DNA of 64,000 bases from Niastella caeni (GCF_004834005.1 NZ_STFF01000001.1:1549347-1613346), one strand, 5' to 3'; shown: positions 1 through 9,324, counted from the first letter of the stretch. Notes: generated from the letters alone by a model not told the origin. Translations and numbers: made by a program.

Positions 1-1271
1 CGGATCTCGAAATCGATGGTATCGTTGTACACAGCAGTTTCTACCGGTTCAATACGGAAGAAAAGGTAACCGTCATCCATATAGTAACTGCTGATATCGC
101 CGCCTTCCTGTGACATTTGTTTACCCAGTTTCTTATTCAGGATTTCCAGGTTATAAACATCTCCTTTGGCAATACCTAATAATATGGTAAGCACCGAATC
201 GGAATATTTGGTATTCCCTTTCCAGGTAACGTTCCCAAAATAGTAACGATGCCCTTCATCTACTTTGAGGTCAATTTTCAGGTTTCCCTTTTGGTTATAA
301 TACTGGGTATCGGCAATAATAGCGGCGTCGCGGTAACCAAGTGAGTTATAATACTCCAGCACTTTCTCTTTATCCTCTTCGTATTTCTTGGCGTTGAACT
401 TGGCCGAACTGAATAATTTAAAGCGGAAATAAGGATCAAGGAATTCTTTTGTTCGGGTAGGTGATAAAAAGCCGGCCTGGCTCAGGTATTCTTTAAAGGA
501 GGGTCGTGGGTTAGTACCGTATGGGCTTTGCTCTTTGGTGGGGTACAAGGTGAGCTTGGTCATTTCCTTGGTACCTTTCAATTGCTTTTTTAACCTCAGG
601 CCCGACACTTGTTCATTACCATAGAAGTTCACATTGTCAATACGTACTTTATGGCCTTTTTCAACATACACATTCAGGATAACCGAATTGGGCAAAGCAG
701 GGTCCTGTACTTCTTCCATACGAACCAGGGCGCTTTGGAATCCCTTTTCTGTATAATATTTTTTGATCGCTTCTTCGGCCGTGCGTTTGGTATTTTCAGT
801 AACTACCCGGCCGGCAATAAGGCTCATTTTACCTTTTAATTCATCTGCCTCCGATTTACGAATACCGATAATATTGTATTTCGATAAAGCAGGTCTTTCG
901 GTAACATGAATTTCTATATATAATTTATTACCCTCGAGTTTTGTAAAGAATATCTGCGCGTTCGAAAAAAGGTGCTGGTTCCACAGGTTAATGATGGCTT
1001 TGCTGAAATTATCGCCACCCGGTATCATTACTTTGTCGCCCACGTTAATACCGGCAATAGAAATAAGCAGTTGCTGATCGTACCTTTTGGTACCGGTAAC
1101 TGTAATACCTCCAATAAAATATTCTTTGGGAACTTTTGAGTTGGCTATATTTTCTAATTCCGGATCAATTGACGTAGGAACAGTGTCGGTAACCACCTGG
1201 GCACGCAGTGTGCCGACTGTTAAACATGCAAATACCAGTAAAAAAATACTAAAAGTACGCGAACGCTGCAT
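1..1271 (-). CDS. bamA: Outer membrane protein assembly factor BamA (C-terminal part outside window)
   Basis: The reading frame is open from an ATG at 1269-1271 to the left edge, giving about 423 N-terminal residues. It starts with a hydrophobic signal peptide ending near TLRAQ, followed by consecutive POTRA-type repeats; recognisable stretches are YFIGGITVTGTKRYD, YNIIGIRKSEADELKGK and VRIDNVNFYGNEQVSG. The beta-barrel would lie beyond the edge. In this family the POTRA domains receive unfolded outer-membrane proteins and the barrel inserts them into the membrane. It lies 106 nt downstream of uppS on the same strand, a common Bacteroidota order, so the two are probably co-transcribed. I am confident of the Omp85 family; BamA rather than another Omp85 member is inferred from length and position. 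Confidence 0.9.
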   Translation of the reverse strand, partial: MQRSRTFSIFLLVFACLTVGTLRAQVVTDTVPTSIDPELENIANSKVPKEYFIGGITVTGTKRYDQQLLISIAGINVGDKVMIPGGDNFSKAIINLWNQHLFSNAQIFFTKLEGNKLYIEIHVTERPALSKYNIIGIRKSEADELKGKMSLIAGRVVTENTKRTAEEAIKKYYTEKGFQSALVRMEEVQDPALPNSVILNVYVEKGHKVRIDNVNFYGNEQVSGLRLKKQLKGTKEMTKLTLYPTKEQSPYGTNPRPSFKEYLSQAGFLSPTRTKEFLDPYFRFKLFSSAKFNAKKYEEDKEKVLEYYNSLGYRDAAIIADTQYYNQKGNLKIDLKVDEGHRYYFGNVTWKGNTKYSDSVLTILLGIAKGDVYNLEILNKKLGKQMSQEGGDISSYYMDDGYLFFRIEPVETAVYNDTIDFEI

Positions 1272-1377
1272 TCCGGGGAGTTTAAAGTGGAGCAAATTAA
1301 GGGGGATTTATTAAAAGGGTTTGTTAAAAAGAAACCATAATCGACGGAATCATAAAATATTCATGACCAGTTCGTAG

Positions 1378-2139
1378 TTATCCGTTTATGGGTTCCTTTT
1401 GTACCTGGTCGCCGGTTTTACCAAACCGCCTTTCGCGCCGTTGAAAATCCAGGATGGCTTCGTACAGGTTTTCCTTACGAAAGTCGGGCCACCGAACATT
1501 GGTGAAATACAATTCTGCATACGCTAATTGATATAATAAGAAGTTACTGATGCGATATTCGCCGCTGGTGCGAATCATTAATTCAGGATCGGGAAAATTG
1601 CTGGTAGCCAGGTATTGCTGCAACGTGTTTTGGGTGATGGCTGCAGGATCAATTTTACCGGCTTTTACATCTTCGGCTATGTGTTGTACAGCCTGTACCA
1701 ACTCCCAGCGGCTGCTGTAGCTAAGGGCCATTACCAGGTTTAAACCGGTGTTCTGGCTGGTTATCTGCAGCGATTCGTTCAGCTCCTTTTGTGCATATTC
1801 GGGCAACATTTTTACATCGCCTATTACATGCAGCTTGATGTTATTTTTATTAAGAGTTTCTGTTTCCTTGCGAATGGTTTCTACCAATAGCTCAATAAGA
1901 CCCGTTACTTCAGTTTGCGGGCGGTCCCAATTCTCGGTAGAAAATGCATATAATGTAAGATATCCAACGCCCAGTTCGGCGCATCCTTCTACAATATTGC
2001 GCACGCTTTCCACGCCATGGAAATGGCCATAGAGGCGGTCTTGCCCCTTTTCCTTAGCCCATCTTCCATTCCCGTCCATAATAATTGCTATATGGCGAGG
2101 AAGTCGTTGAAGGTCAATTTGCTCCCGTAGGCTTTGCAT
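1378..2139 (-). CDS. uppS: Isoprenyl transferase (undecaprenyl diphosphate synthase)
   Basis: This 253-aa protein is a cis-prenyltransferase that condenses isopentenyl diphosphates on farnesyl diphosphate to make the C55 lipid carrier for peptidoglycan and surface glycans. The family signature HIAIIMDGNGRWA is at residues 16-28, with the Mg-binding catalytic Asp at D22. The C-terminal signature is clear as RTSGEYRISNF followed by AELYFTNVRWPDF. The length is normal for the family. It lies between a DUF6089 gene and bamA on the same strand, the usual neighbourhood in Bacteroidota. The gap upstream (2140-2356) carries a strong hairpin and an inverted repeat, so it may have its own promoter or be partly separated from the upstream genes. 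Confidence 0.97.
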   Translation of the reverse strand: MQSLREQIDLQRLPRHIAIIMDGNGRWAKEKGQDRLYGHFHGVESVRNIVEGCAELGVGYLTLYAFSTENWDRPQTEVTGLIELLVETIRKETETLNKNNIKLHVIGDVKMLPEYAQKELNESLQITSQNTGLNLVMALSYSSRWELVQAVQHIAEDVKAGKIDPAAITQNTLQQYLATSNFPDPELMIRTSGEYRISNFLLYQLAYAELYFTNVRWPDFRKENLYEAILDFQRRERRFGKTGDQVQKEPING

Positions 2140-2175
2140 ACCCTTTTTTTGAAGGGCACAAAGGTACGGAAAACA

Positions 2176-2358
2176 AGTTTATGGTTTGTGGTTTGTAGTT
2201 TGATGTTAAAGGGCCTAAAGCGAGCAGCCCGAATAGTATTCGGGCTGCTCGCTATTTACATATTATGTCTATAATTAGCTGTTAACCAAAGCAAAATGAA
2301 TGAAGTGCGAACAGCCGCACATAAAGAACCACAAACAACAAACCAGAAAACACAAACT
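2176..2358. repeat. Word-type inverted repeat A with central perfect hairpin
   Basis: The left arm (2176-2203) is made of repeated GTTTRTGGTTTGT-like words. The right arm (2326-2358) is its imperfect reverse complement, built from ACAAAC words, and ends on the stop codon of the DUF6089 gene. Between the arms lies a perfect palindrome (see 2220-2252). The whole gap between two minus-strand genes is occupied. Confidence 0.6.
2220..2252 (-). terminator. Perfect 16-bp hairpin in the DUF6089/uppS gap
   Basis: GCGAGCAGCCCGAATA is followed by a single G and then its exact reverse complement. It lies about 100 nt after the stop of the DUF6089 gene. The run that follows on the minus strand (CTTTAGGCCCTTT) is only moderately T-rich, so it could be a terminator or an mRNA-stabilising stem. 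The stem is certain; its role is inferred. Confidence 0.5.
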
Positions 2359-3214
2359 AATTAGCTGTAGGACAACGATATGAAGTAAGATTAAATGATA
2401 AAGTGAACTCTGCTAACACATAAGCGTCCCTTTGTTTGGAGTAACCGCGTTGCCGGCCTTCAATTCCAATAATGTCGCCGGTTTCGTAAGAGCGGTCCTG
2501 TAATAATTGAGCCGCTGACGGAGAGCCATCGGGTAATGGCGGAAATTTATCGGCGCCTACATAGGTTTTGCTTACATCATCGAGGTAATCGGTAGTGGTG
2601 TACCGGTATACAACTTCAAAACCCAGGTTAATTCTATCGTTCAGGGCATATTTAATACCTACCCCAATAGGAAAGCACAGGGCCATCGTATTGTAAGGCT
2701 TACGATCGGGATAGGCCGCTGTTCCCTGGCCTTCGGTCCCCAATGTGCGAAGAAAATACTTCTCCCCATTGAGATAAGCAAAGGGATCGTAGCTAAAAAT
2801 GCCTGCTCCCAGTGTTATGTAAGGAGTGAAGCTGTAATATGGATCGGCTGGAACGAATTTAAAGAAGTTGAAATCGCCTTGCAGGGTGAGCTCAAAAATG
2901 TTGGAATTGAAGCTCAGATTGCGTCTGCGTTGATATTCGTTTTGGGTATTGTATACATCTGAATAACCAAGGCGGGCGTAATGCGCAGCAATACGTAAGG
3001 CTGTATAATTACCAAATTGTTTACGGAAAAATATACCTAAGGCTGGTTTGGGCCTGTTGAGTTTTGATCTTGTGTTCAGGTCACCAAAATAATGTGCTCC
3101 ACCTGCCGATATGCCAAACTCACCTTGCTGTACAATACTTTCATATTGGGCAGTAACCTCTTGCACACATAGTACGGAAATAAAGAGTAGTGCTGTTACA
3201 ACCAATTTCTTCAT
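2357..3214 (-). CDS. Secreted DUF6089-type outer-membrane beta-barrel protein
   Basis: This protein has 285 aa if it starts at the ATG at 3212-3214. That start is preferred over the one 41 codons upstream because it puts a typical signal peptide first (MKKLVVTALLFIS..., cleavage near VTAQ) and avoids overlap with nadK. The mature part has the pattern of a small outer-membrane barrel: GEFGISAGGAHYFGDLN near the N-terminus, then alternating aromatic strands and a terminal FTLSFNL. It resembles the DUF6089/porin-like family found next to nadK, bamA and uppS in Bacteroidota. Function is unknown; a structural or assembly role in the outer membrane is inferred from context only. It starts 59 nt after the nadK stop, suggesting one operon. 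Confidence 0.85.
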   Translation of the reverse strand: MKKLVVTALLFISVLCVQEVTAQYESIVQQGEFGISAGGAHYFGDLNTRSKLNRPKPALGIFFRKQFGNYTALRIAAHYARLGYSDVYNTQNEYQRRRNLSFNSNIFELTLQGDFNFFKFVPADPYYSFTPYITLGAGIFSYDPFAYLNGEKYFLRTLGTEGQGTAAYPDRKPYNTMALCFPIGVGIKYALNDRINLGFEVVYRYTTTDYLDDVSKTYVGADKFPPLPDGSPSAAQLLQDRSYETGDIIGIEGRQRGYSKQRDAYVLAEFTLSFNLTSYRCPTAN

Positions 3215-3272
3215 AATTCGCAATTTAACATTAAGACCGGATTTGCCGGTAAATTTCTTTTGTATTAAAAGG

Positions 3273-4151
3273 TTAATTCCTGGTATCCAAACCCCATGAT
3301 AATTTATTACGCAGGGTTTGTAAAAAGTTGTTTTCATTCAATCGAACCAGGCTCAGGGTAAAGGATTCATTACGCACGGCAAGCTGCACTTTTTTATCTA
3401 CGAGTTCTTTTCTAGAATCCAACGCACAAATAAAATGGTCGGTGCGTCCTTCAATTTCAAAAGAAATTATATTGTCGTCCGGCACTATAATAGGCCGAAC
3501 ATTCAAATTATGGGGGGCTACGGGGGTAATTACAAAACTGGAGGATTCAGGAAAAACCACAGGGCCATTACAGCTTAACGAATAACCGGTTGAACCGGTA
3601 GGTGTTGCTACAATCACGCCATCAGCCCAGTATGTATTTAAAAATTCACCATTCAGGTACGTGTGAATTTTTATCATAGGCGATGTATCTGTTTTATGAA
3701 TAGCAAATTCATTGAGTCCGTATGGAACGTCGCCAAATAATGGTTTACTGGCATCCAGATGAATTAACGATCGCTTGTCTATTAGTATTGTGCGTTTGAC
3801 CAGGGATTGTACCGCAATGTGCAATTCTTTACTGCCGATGCTGGCCAAAAAGCCCAGCCGGCCAAAATTGATACCCAGAACCGGGATGTTTTTATCGCGC
3901 ACCAGCGTTACGGTATCCAGTAAAGTACCATCACCGCCAAGGCTAATCAAAAAATCAATCGCTTCCGTCAAATCGTTTGAGTCGGAGAAAACAGTGGTTT
4001 TATCGGAGAAACGCACTGCAGACTGGATCATTTCAAAAAAAGGCTTGTATATAACCGGCTGAATATTTTCTTTGGCCAGTTCATCGAGCAATTGCTGCAC
4101 TTTGCCATACTGGTCATCATCAATAACCCGGCTATAAATGGCTACCTTCAT
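3273..4151 (-). CDS. nadK: NAD kinase
   Basis: This 292-aa cytoplasmic enzyme phosphorylates NAD to NADP using ATP or polyphosphate. The GGDGT nucleotide-binding motif is at residues 72-76 and carries the catalytic Asp D74; it is followed by GINFGRLGFLA. The second conserved block is ADGVIVATPTGSTGYSLS, the NAD-binding signature. The length matches the family. It starts 30 nt after the stop of the small Omp85 gene and is followed by the DUF6089 gene, all on one strand. This link of nadK to envelope genes is common in the phylum, though a functional reason is not evident. Confidence 0.97.
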   Translation of the reverse strand: MKVAIYSRVIDDDQYGKVQQLLDELAKENIQPVIYKPFFEMIQSAVRFSDKTTVFSDSNDLTEAIDFLISLGGDGTLLDTVTLVRDKNIPVLGINFGRLGFLASIGSKELHIAVQSLVKRTILIDKRSLIHLDASKPLFGDVPYGLNEFAIHKTDTSPMIKIHTYLNGEFLNTYWADGVIVATPTGSTGYSLSCNGPVVFPESSSFVITPVAPHNLNVRPIIVPDDNIISFEIEGRTDHFICALDSRKELVDKKVQLAVRNESFTLSLVRLNENNFLQTLRNKLSWGLDTRN

Positions 4152-4181
4152 ACTATACGGTTAAAAAAATTTACCTGTCGT

Positions 4182-5618
4182 TTAAAAATCGTTCTTGATG
4201 TGTAAAAATAATCCGTTTTGGCCTAATTGGTTGAAGCTGTAATCGAGCCGCAAAATGAAGTCATAGAAAGTAACTATATCAAGCCCAAACCCTCCGGTAT
4301 ATAACATGCGGTTCGTGAGGGAATTATTAGTAAATGTTTTGTTGTAGGAATACCCTGCATCGCCAAACAAACGGGCATAAATACGAAAGGGTATACGATC
4401 GTGCGATTTTGATTTAATATAGGTAGGTACGCTAAAGCGGAATAACTCGTGCCGGTAGCTTTGCCTGGTTAAAAAGCCGGCTGAGCCATCAATTACATAA
4501 TCTTCCAGCCCCCGCAGGTACATGTCGCCATAACCAAACATGCGCTGATTAATATAGGGCTGATTGAACGGGAAGCGCAGTGTGCCCAACCCCTGCCAAC
4601 TGAAAAAATCTTTTTTGGTCAGTTGCCAGCCTTTGGTAGCTTTTCCGGTTAATTGCCACATGTTCATCTCCTTGCTGAAACCCTTCTTTGAAACACTTCC
4701 TTCGGCTATCCAGCCTTTGAGCGGAAAAGGTTTATAATCTACGTTTACATAATTGATGTTGTATATCAATTCAGGATAACTGACCTTATTTCGCAGAGAA
4801 CCGTAGTATTTTGGATTTAATTCGTTTATGCGCGGATCAACCTGCTGATGGGTGTAAGATAAAATAACAGAATGTACGGTTCGTAAACCCGGGCGATACG
4901 TATAATCAATGTGGCCCGACCATTGTTTAATGCCTTCGCGCAGCGAATCAACAAAATGTTGTTGATTGTCGATAGTGGCATAGTTGATCTCCCGGTTATA
5001 CGAATACGCAAATCCTATTCGATAACCATGTTTGAGCGTTTTATCGGCATAAGGTTGATCGTACTGAAATTGTATTTGCTGGGTATAGCCGGTAATAAGC
5101 CACAATTTTAGTTTATCGTTACGCCCGGTAAAGTTGTTGTAGGTAAACTTAAACCCATAATTCACGCGGTCTACTCCATAACCCTGTTTTGCCCATTCGT
5201 TCAAATTACGATCAACAGGTTTCAGGTATGGAATTGGGAAAATATACCATCGTTCTTTAACCTGTATTGAAATATCAACTACGTATCCACGAAATGCTTT
5301 CAATGAAATGATCACTTCATTAAATAAAGTGGTATTGATAAGTTGCTGGCGCGAAATTTCAAAAGCTTTTACGAGTTCGGGCAGGTATATAGAATCACCC
5401 GCTTTAAATGGCAACTCTCTTTCAATAATGTAAGGCTTGGTTCTTTTATTTCCTTCGATGATAATATCGCCTACAACAAATGGCGTGGAGTAATTACCGC
5501 TGTAATTAGGGGTTACAGTAGTTAAAGATTGCGAAGAATCAACGGGCGATGGTTGAGCATGCACCAGGGCCACGCAACACAACAATTTTGCTATTATGCA
5601 GTAAAATTTCTTTCCCAT
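4182..5618 (-). CDS. Small Omp85/BamA-family outer membrane protein
   Basis: This 478-aa protein has a signal peptide (cleavage near LVHAQ) and apparently one POTRA-like domain at about residues 45-125, with VGDIIIEGNKRTKPYIIERE as its core. The rest looks like a 16-strand surface-antigen (D15) barrel: many alternating aromatic strands, a late FRIYARLFGDAGYSYN and a terminal F. It is far shorter than BamA (five POTRA) or TamA (three). Omp85 proteins insert or secrete outer-membrane proteins; the substrate here is unknown. It sits between the CBS gene and nadK, 73 nt and 30 nt away. This is a second Omp85 gene within 3 kb of bamA. Confidence 0.88.
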   Translation of the reverse strand: MGKKFYCIIAKLLCCVALVHAQPSPVDSSQSLTTVTPNYSGNYSTPFVVGDIIIEGNKRTKPYIIERELPFKAGDSIYLPELVKAFEISRQQLINTTLFNEVIISLKAFRGYVVDISIQVKERWYIFPIPYLKPVDRNLNEWAKQGYGVDRVNYGFKFTYNNFTGRNDKLKLWLITGYTQQIQFQYDQPYADKTLKHGYRIGFAYSYNREINYATIDNQQHFVDSLREGIKQWSGHIDYTYRPGLRTVHSVILSYTHQQVDPRINELNPKYYGSLRNKVSYPELIYNINYVNVDYKPFPLKGWIAEGSVSKKGFSKEMNMWQLTGKATKGWQLTKKDFFSWQGLGTLRFPFNQPYINQRMFGYGDMYLRGLEDYVIDGSAGFLTRQSYRHELFRFSVPTYIKSKSHDRIPFRIYARLFGDAGYSYNKTFTNNSLTNRMLYTGGFGLDIVTFYDFILRLDYSFNQLGQNGLFLHIKNDF

Positions 5619-5691
5619 TCACATGCCCCGGCAAGCAGTTGCTTGTGTTTTCAGAATTTTAAAAAATAAGCTGGCTAATTCTAATGTTGTG

Positions 5692-6351
5692 CTAAATATT
5701 CAGATAATTCATCAAGTGGTCGTAATTGTTCCGCAGTTCGTTTTCGTATAATTCTTCGCCAAAATAATATTTTACATTGTATTCATATCGCTGAAATGTA
5801 GCAACAATATCAGAAATCTCGAATTTATTGATTTTTATTGCTACAAAAAAGGAACTGGTGTTATTATCCCAATAACTATTTAACTGCGTAATTTGAGCGT
5901 CATTGGTCTCTACCAGCTTGCTGAGTTCAGAAAATGAAAAGTTGCGTTGTTCCATTTCCAGCACAATTAACCCGCCGGGCTCGCTGGCCCCTGTGGTTTT
6001 ACCCAATTCCTTTAACAGGTCAATAGCTGCAATGGAGCCTATAAATTCATTTTCCTTGTCAACAACCGGTACCAGGGAAAGATTATAATCATTCAACATT
6101 TGTACCGCCTCAATAAAGTGTGTATTGGCGTGTACAGCCACTTTTGAAAAGTGAGTATCAAGAGATTGGAGTGTAGCGCGTTCGTCGCTGTTCATCAGGT
6201 CGTCCTCAAATACCAGACCAAGGTATTTTTCTTCTGCCACTACAGGTAATTGCATAACATGGAACTCCGACATCAGGTCCAGCGCCTGAATAACCGTATC
6301 ACTCAGGTTGAGTGTGGGAATCGTGGCTGATATTAATTCTTTATTAAGCAC
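5692..6351 (-). CDS. Tandem CBS-domain protein (AcuB-like)
   Basis: This 219-aa cytoplasmic protein has two CBS motifs in its first half (about residues 5-55, with VMQLPVVAEEKYLGLVFEDDL, and 70-125, with LSLVPVVDKENEFIGSIAAIDLL). The C-terminal part, around GGLIVLEMEQRNFSFSELSKLV, resembles an ACT-like or AcuB-type regulatory module. CBS pairs bind adenosyl ligands and regulate partner proteins; no partner is evident. It is the likely first gene of the minus-strand run towards the small Omp85 gene and nadK. It lies 156 nt from the hydrolase gene upstream. Confidence 0.85.
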   Translation of the reverse strand: MLNKELISATIPTLNLSDTVIQALDLMSEFHVMQLPVVAEEKYLGLVFEDDLMNSDERATLQSLDTHFSKVAVHANTHFIEAVQMLNDYNLSLVPVVDKENEFIGSIAAIDLLKELGKTTGASEPGGLIVLEMEQRNFSFSELSKLVETNDAQITQLNSYWDNNTSSFFVAIKINKFEISDIVATFQRYEYNVKYYFGEELYENELRNNYDHLMNYLNI

Positions 6352-6507
6352 TGCTCAGAGTTTACCTACCTATATAGTGTTATACGATAAAAACCTGTAA
6401 CTGGTTTGTATCCTTGTCAATCAAAAAGAAATATTTAATAGGTATTAACCTTAGGAAACAGTCAGGAAATTACCTTAACCAAATATAATCAATTATGACG
6501 ATTGCAG

Positions 6508-7284
6508 TTAGGCTACCGCTGCAGGCTCATTCAATTTTGTCAAAAATTTATGGAGTATACGATTGAAATCATCCGGCACTTCCATCATAGGCGCATGACC
6601 ACATTTATCAATAAAATGCAGCTCGCTGTTTGGAATTAACCGATGAAACTCCCGGCCTACAAACGGCGGGGTAATGGCATCATTATTACCCCAGATCAAT
6701 AACGTGGGTTGTTTGATTTGATTGATATCCTCGCCCAGATTATTGCGGATGGCGCTTTTTGCCAGTGCAATTATTTTTATGGCTTTCAAACGGTTATTTA
6801 CGATTTCGTACACTTCATCTACCAGTTCTTTGGTAGCAATTTTAGGGTCGTAAAAAGTTAACTCCGTTTTCTTCTTTATATAATCGTAGTCACCGCGCTT
6901 GGGATAAGTGTCACCCATACCATTCTCAAATAAACCAGAACTCCCGGTTAATATGAGCGATTTGATGCGTTCGGGTTGCTTCAACACATGCAAAATAGCA
7001 ACATGACCGCCCAAAGAATTACCAAGCAGGTGAACATTCTGGAAATCGTGAAACTCAATAAATTTATGTACAAACTTTTGCAATCCCCCTACCGAGGTGT
7101 GCAAGAGGTCCATATCAAGCAAAGGGAGAATGGGAACCACAACTTTGTTATGGTTCTTGAAGTAATTGATCAAATCACCAAAGTTGCTAAGGGCTCCGAA
7201 TAATCCATGCAAAAGTATTAGCGGTTCGCCTTCGCCTTCTTCAATATACTTGAATTTATCCACTTGTTTGATCGTATAATTCAT
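6508..7284 (-). CDS. Alpha/beta-fold hydrolase
   Basis: This 258-aa cytoplasmic protein has the complete triad of the family: nucleophile S90 in GNSLGG, acid D202 in WGNNDAITP, and H230 in DKCGHAPMMEVP. The oxyanion-hole motif is LLHGLFG (residues 24-30). The cap domain around GDTYPKRGDYDYIKKK resembles the MhpC-like C-C-bond hydrolases and esterases, but the substrate cannot be told. No signal peptide is present. It appears to be a single gene, with 130-160 nt gaps on both sides. Confidence 0.9.
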   Translation of the reverse strand: MNYTIKQVDKFKYIEEGEGEPLILLHGLFGALSNFGDLINYFKNHNKVVVPILPLLDMDLLHTSVGGLQKFVHKFIEFHDFQNVHLLGNSLGGHVAILHVLKQPERIKSLILTGSSGLFENGMGDTYPKRGDYDYIKKKTELTFYDPKIATKELVDEVYEIVNNRLKAIKIIALAKSAIRNNLGEDINQIKQPTLLIWGNNDAITPPFVGREFHRLIPNSELHFIDKCGHAPMMEVPDDFNRILHKFLTKLNEPAAVA

Positions 7285-7416
7285 CAGCTATGTCTGTTCA
7301 AGTCAGTCAATTAATCGCTAAAATAAACGTTTTACTGCAAATAATCCACCCTTGCAGTTTTACACCTGCAATTTTAATGTAAGCTACTGATTTTTTTACG
7401 TTTTTGTATATCTGCC

Positions 7417-7959
7417 TTAGCCTGACGCCTTTGGCGTAGCTAATCCATCAAAAAAGTTACTCAATTCAGTGAACATATCCTTAAACGCCGGAATAAGTTT
7501 TCCAAAACCATCAATTACCCAGGGGCCTAATGGTTGTAACCAGGACCAGGTAATAGAGTTAGCAAGCGTTTCGTCGCTAATGAGCTTCACCTTTTGCACA
7601 AAGAACAAGAATACACTGAGTGTAAACATATACAAAATAGTGTATAAAATTATCCCCCCTATTTTATTGGCCCACCCCATCATGGCCATTTCAACAGTCG
7701 ATTCCAGTAAACTGGCCGCCCATCGTACCAATATTACTACGCCAATAAAAACCAGTGCAAATGATATGAATGGCAGCCATTTCGCGGATATATTAACGGA
7801 ATCTTTTAAATATCCTGCTACTACCACCGATAATTTCATAGCAGCCGCTATGCCTGCAATAAACGCAAAAATGGAGAATACTGCAACAATTAGCCCGCGC
7901 CGTAATCCTTTGATAACGGCCATAACCAGAAATATTAAAACTAATATATCTATGATCAT
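7417..7959 (-). CDS. cvpA: CvpA family inner-membrane protein
   Basis: This 180-aa protein has four predicted membrane segments (about residues 2-20, 25-50, 62-85 and 100-122). The typical CvpA start is present: DILVLIFLVMAVIKGLRRGL. In Escherichia coli CvpA is needed for colicin V production and affects envelope stress and bile resistance; its molecular activity is unknown. It follows yqeY on the same strand. The gap between them is filled by word-type inverted repeat B, whose left arm ends 6 nt upstream of this ATG. Confidence 0.88.
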   Translation of the reverse strand: MIIDILVLIFLVMAVIKGLRRGLIVAVFSIFAFIAGIAAAMKLSVVVAGYLKDSVNISAKWLPFISFALVFIGVVILVRWAASLLESTVEMAMMGWANKIGGIILYTILYMFTLSVFLFFVQKVKLISDETLANSITWSWLQPLGPWVIDGFGKLIPAFKDMFTELSNFFDGLATPKASG

Positions 7960-7964
7960 AGTTC

Positions 7965-8104
7965 TGAGATCCGAAGTCTGAGGTCTGATATCCCCTATTT
8001 TTAGGCTTTCTACTTCATTCTTCTACTCTCCATGCCTTGTTTACTTCTTTCTATCTGTATTTCCGGTATCCGACTTCTGACATCCGACTTCCCACTTCCT
8101 ACTT
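7965..8104. repeat. Word-type inverted repeat B (yqeY/cvpA gap)
   Basis: The left arm (7965-7994) contains GATCCGAAGTCTGAGGTCTG. The right arm (8065-8104) contains repeated ATCCGACTTC and CCACTTCCTACTTC words, so the arms are imperfect reverse complements. The right arm runs into the stop codon of yqeY and the left arm reaches the cvpA start; the repeat fills the gap exactly. Confidence 0.6.
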
Positions 8105-8551
8105 CGCCAGTAACTCCTTCACCAGCGCGCTGATCGCCTTTCCATCGGCTTTACCAGCCAGTTGCTTGGTAGCTACACCCATTACTTTACCCATATCGGC
8201 TGGGGAAGAAGCGCCGGTTTCAGCAATTATGGTTGAAATAATGGCCTTCAGTTCTTCGCCGCTTAATTGTTTGGGTAAGAACTTTTCGATCACTTCAATT
8301 TCTTCCTGCTCTTTTTGTGCCAGATCGGTCCGGTTCTGCTGCTGGAAAATTTCCAGCGAATCTTTCCGCTGTTTTACCAGTTTCTGCAGTAATTTGATCT
8401 CATCCTCCTCTTTAATTTCACCGCCTGCACCTTCTGACGTTTTTGCCAGTATAATGGCTGCTTTAATGGCACGCAAACTACGCACCGTTTTTTCATCCTT
8501 GGCCAGCATGGCTGTTTTCAGTTCACCCTGGATCTTTTGTTCTAAGTTCAT
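8099..8551 (-). CDS. yqeY: GatB/YqeY domain protein
   Basis: This 150-aa protein is full length for the YqeY family. It begins MNLEQKIQGELKTAMLAKDE, followed by the conserved LRAIKAAIILAKT block and a C-terminal GKVMGVATKQLAGKADGKA stretch that is the family signature. The domain matches the tRNA-binding tail domain of the amidotransferase subunit GatB, so a role in tRNA-dependent amidation has been proposed but is unproven for stand-alone proteins. It lies 17 nt after gldC and is almost certainly co-transcribed with it. Confidence 0.95.
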   Translation of the reverse strand: MNLEQKIQGELKTAMLAKDEKTVRSLRAIKAAIILAKTSEGAGGEIKEEDEIKLLQKLVKQRKDSLEIFQQQNRTDLAQKEQEEIEVIEKFLPKQLSGEELKAIISTIIAETGASSPADMGKVMGVATKQLAGKADGKAISALVKELLAK

Positions 8552-8568
8552 ACAGCGGCTATTTTGGA

Positions 8569-8916
8569 TTATAATTTATTTTCTTTTAATTGAATTTCGC
8601 GAAAACGGCCATAAAAATCTTTGGCAAAGTTTTTCATGAGCTCAACCAGTTCGGCCTGGTGGGTTGCCCGTTCAAAACTATCGGCCATAGTCATAATGGT
8701 TTGATAATAAAAATCAGCCATTTCATCTACCATCATTTCCTTCGTCCACAGGTCCATGCGCAAAGCCGATTTATCGGTCGCATCCCAAAAAGCCAACATC
8801 ATAGCCCTGGCTTTCTGGGCCTGTTCAGCAGTGCTGTCGCTTGCCTTCCATAATATTTGATCAGGAATATTTTTTTCGTCAAGCGCTACATTGATGGTTA
8901 TTGTCGATTGCCTCAT
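8569..8916 (-). CDS. gldC: Gliding motility protein GldC
   Basis: This 115-aa soluble protein matches GldC of Bacteroidota: an N-terminal STITINVALDEKNIPDQILW strand region, then SALRMDLWTKEMMVDEMADF and a helical C-terminus. In Flavobacterium GldC stabilises the lipoprotein GldB and is needed for full gliding; it is also present in non-gliding members. It heads the minus-strand operon gldC-yqeY(-cvpA). A consensus -7 box lies 37-44 nt upstream. Confidence 0.9.
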   Translation of the reverse strand: MRQSTITINVALDEKNIPDQILWKASDSTAEQAQKARAMMLAFWDATDKSALRMDLWTKEMMVDEMADFYYQTIMTMADSFERATHQAELVELMKNFAKDFYGRFREIQLKENKL

Positions 8917-8952
8917 TTTCTTTGATTATCAGTTTTTTATATTTTAGAATCG

Positions 8953-8960
8953 CAAAAGTA
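8953..8960 (-). promoter_or_regulatory. -7 box of the gldC operon
   Basis: The minus strand reads TACTTTTG, matching the Bacteroidota -7 consensus TAnnTTTG, 37 nt before the gldC start. No clear TTG is found at the -33 spacing, so the assignment rests on the -7 box and position. Confidence 0.45.
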
Positions 8961-9324
8961 CACCGATTTTAATAGTTTTTTGTACCTGAATAGCTGTAGA
9001 AATCCTGTAAATGTATATTAAACCACCTTCCGGTAAAATGCATTAGTACATATAATTATTTTTAAAAATACAGGCGATGCATAAACTTATTCCAAAAAAT
9101 AACATACTAACCGGTTGGTAAATACAAGTTTATTTGATAATTTGGTGGAAACACTCCAAAATCTTCCAGATTTTTAATAAACCCTTACCCAATTGTAAAT
9201 CTGTATCCGTGATTGACCTCTATCAAAGCTAATCTATCCATAAGGTGTCATTTGCAGCTGTAATAGTCACCTAATCACCAACATTTTTTGAAGCACCCCC
9301 TCTTAAACCGGATTATAATTTTTT

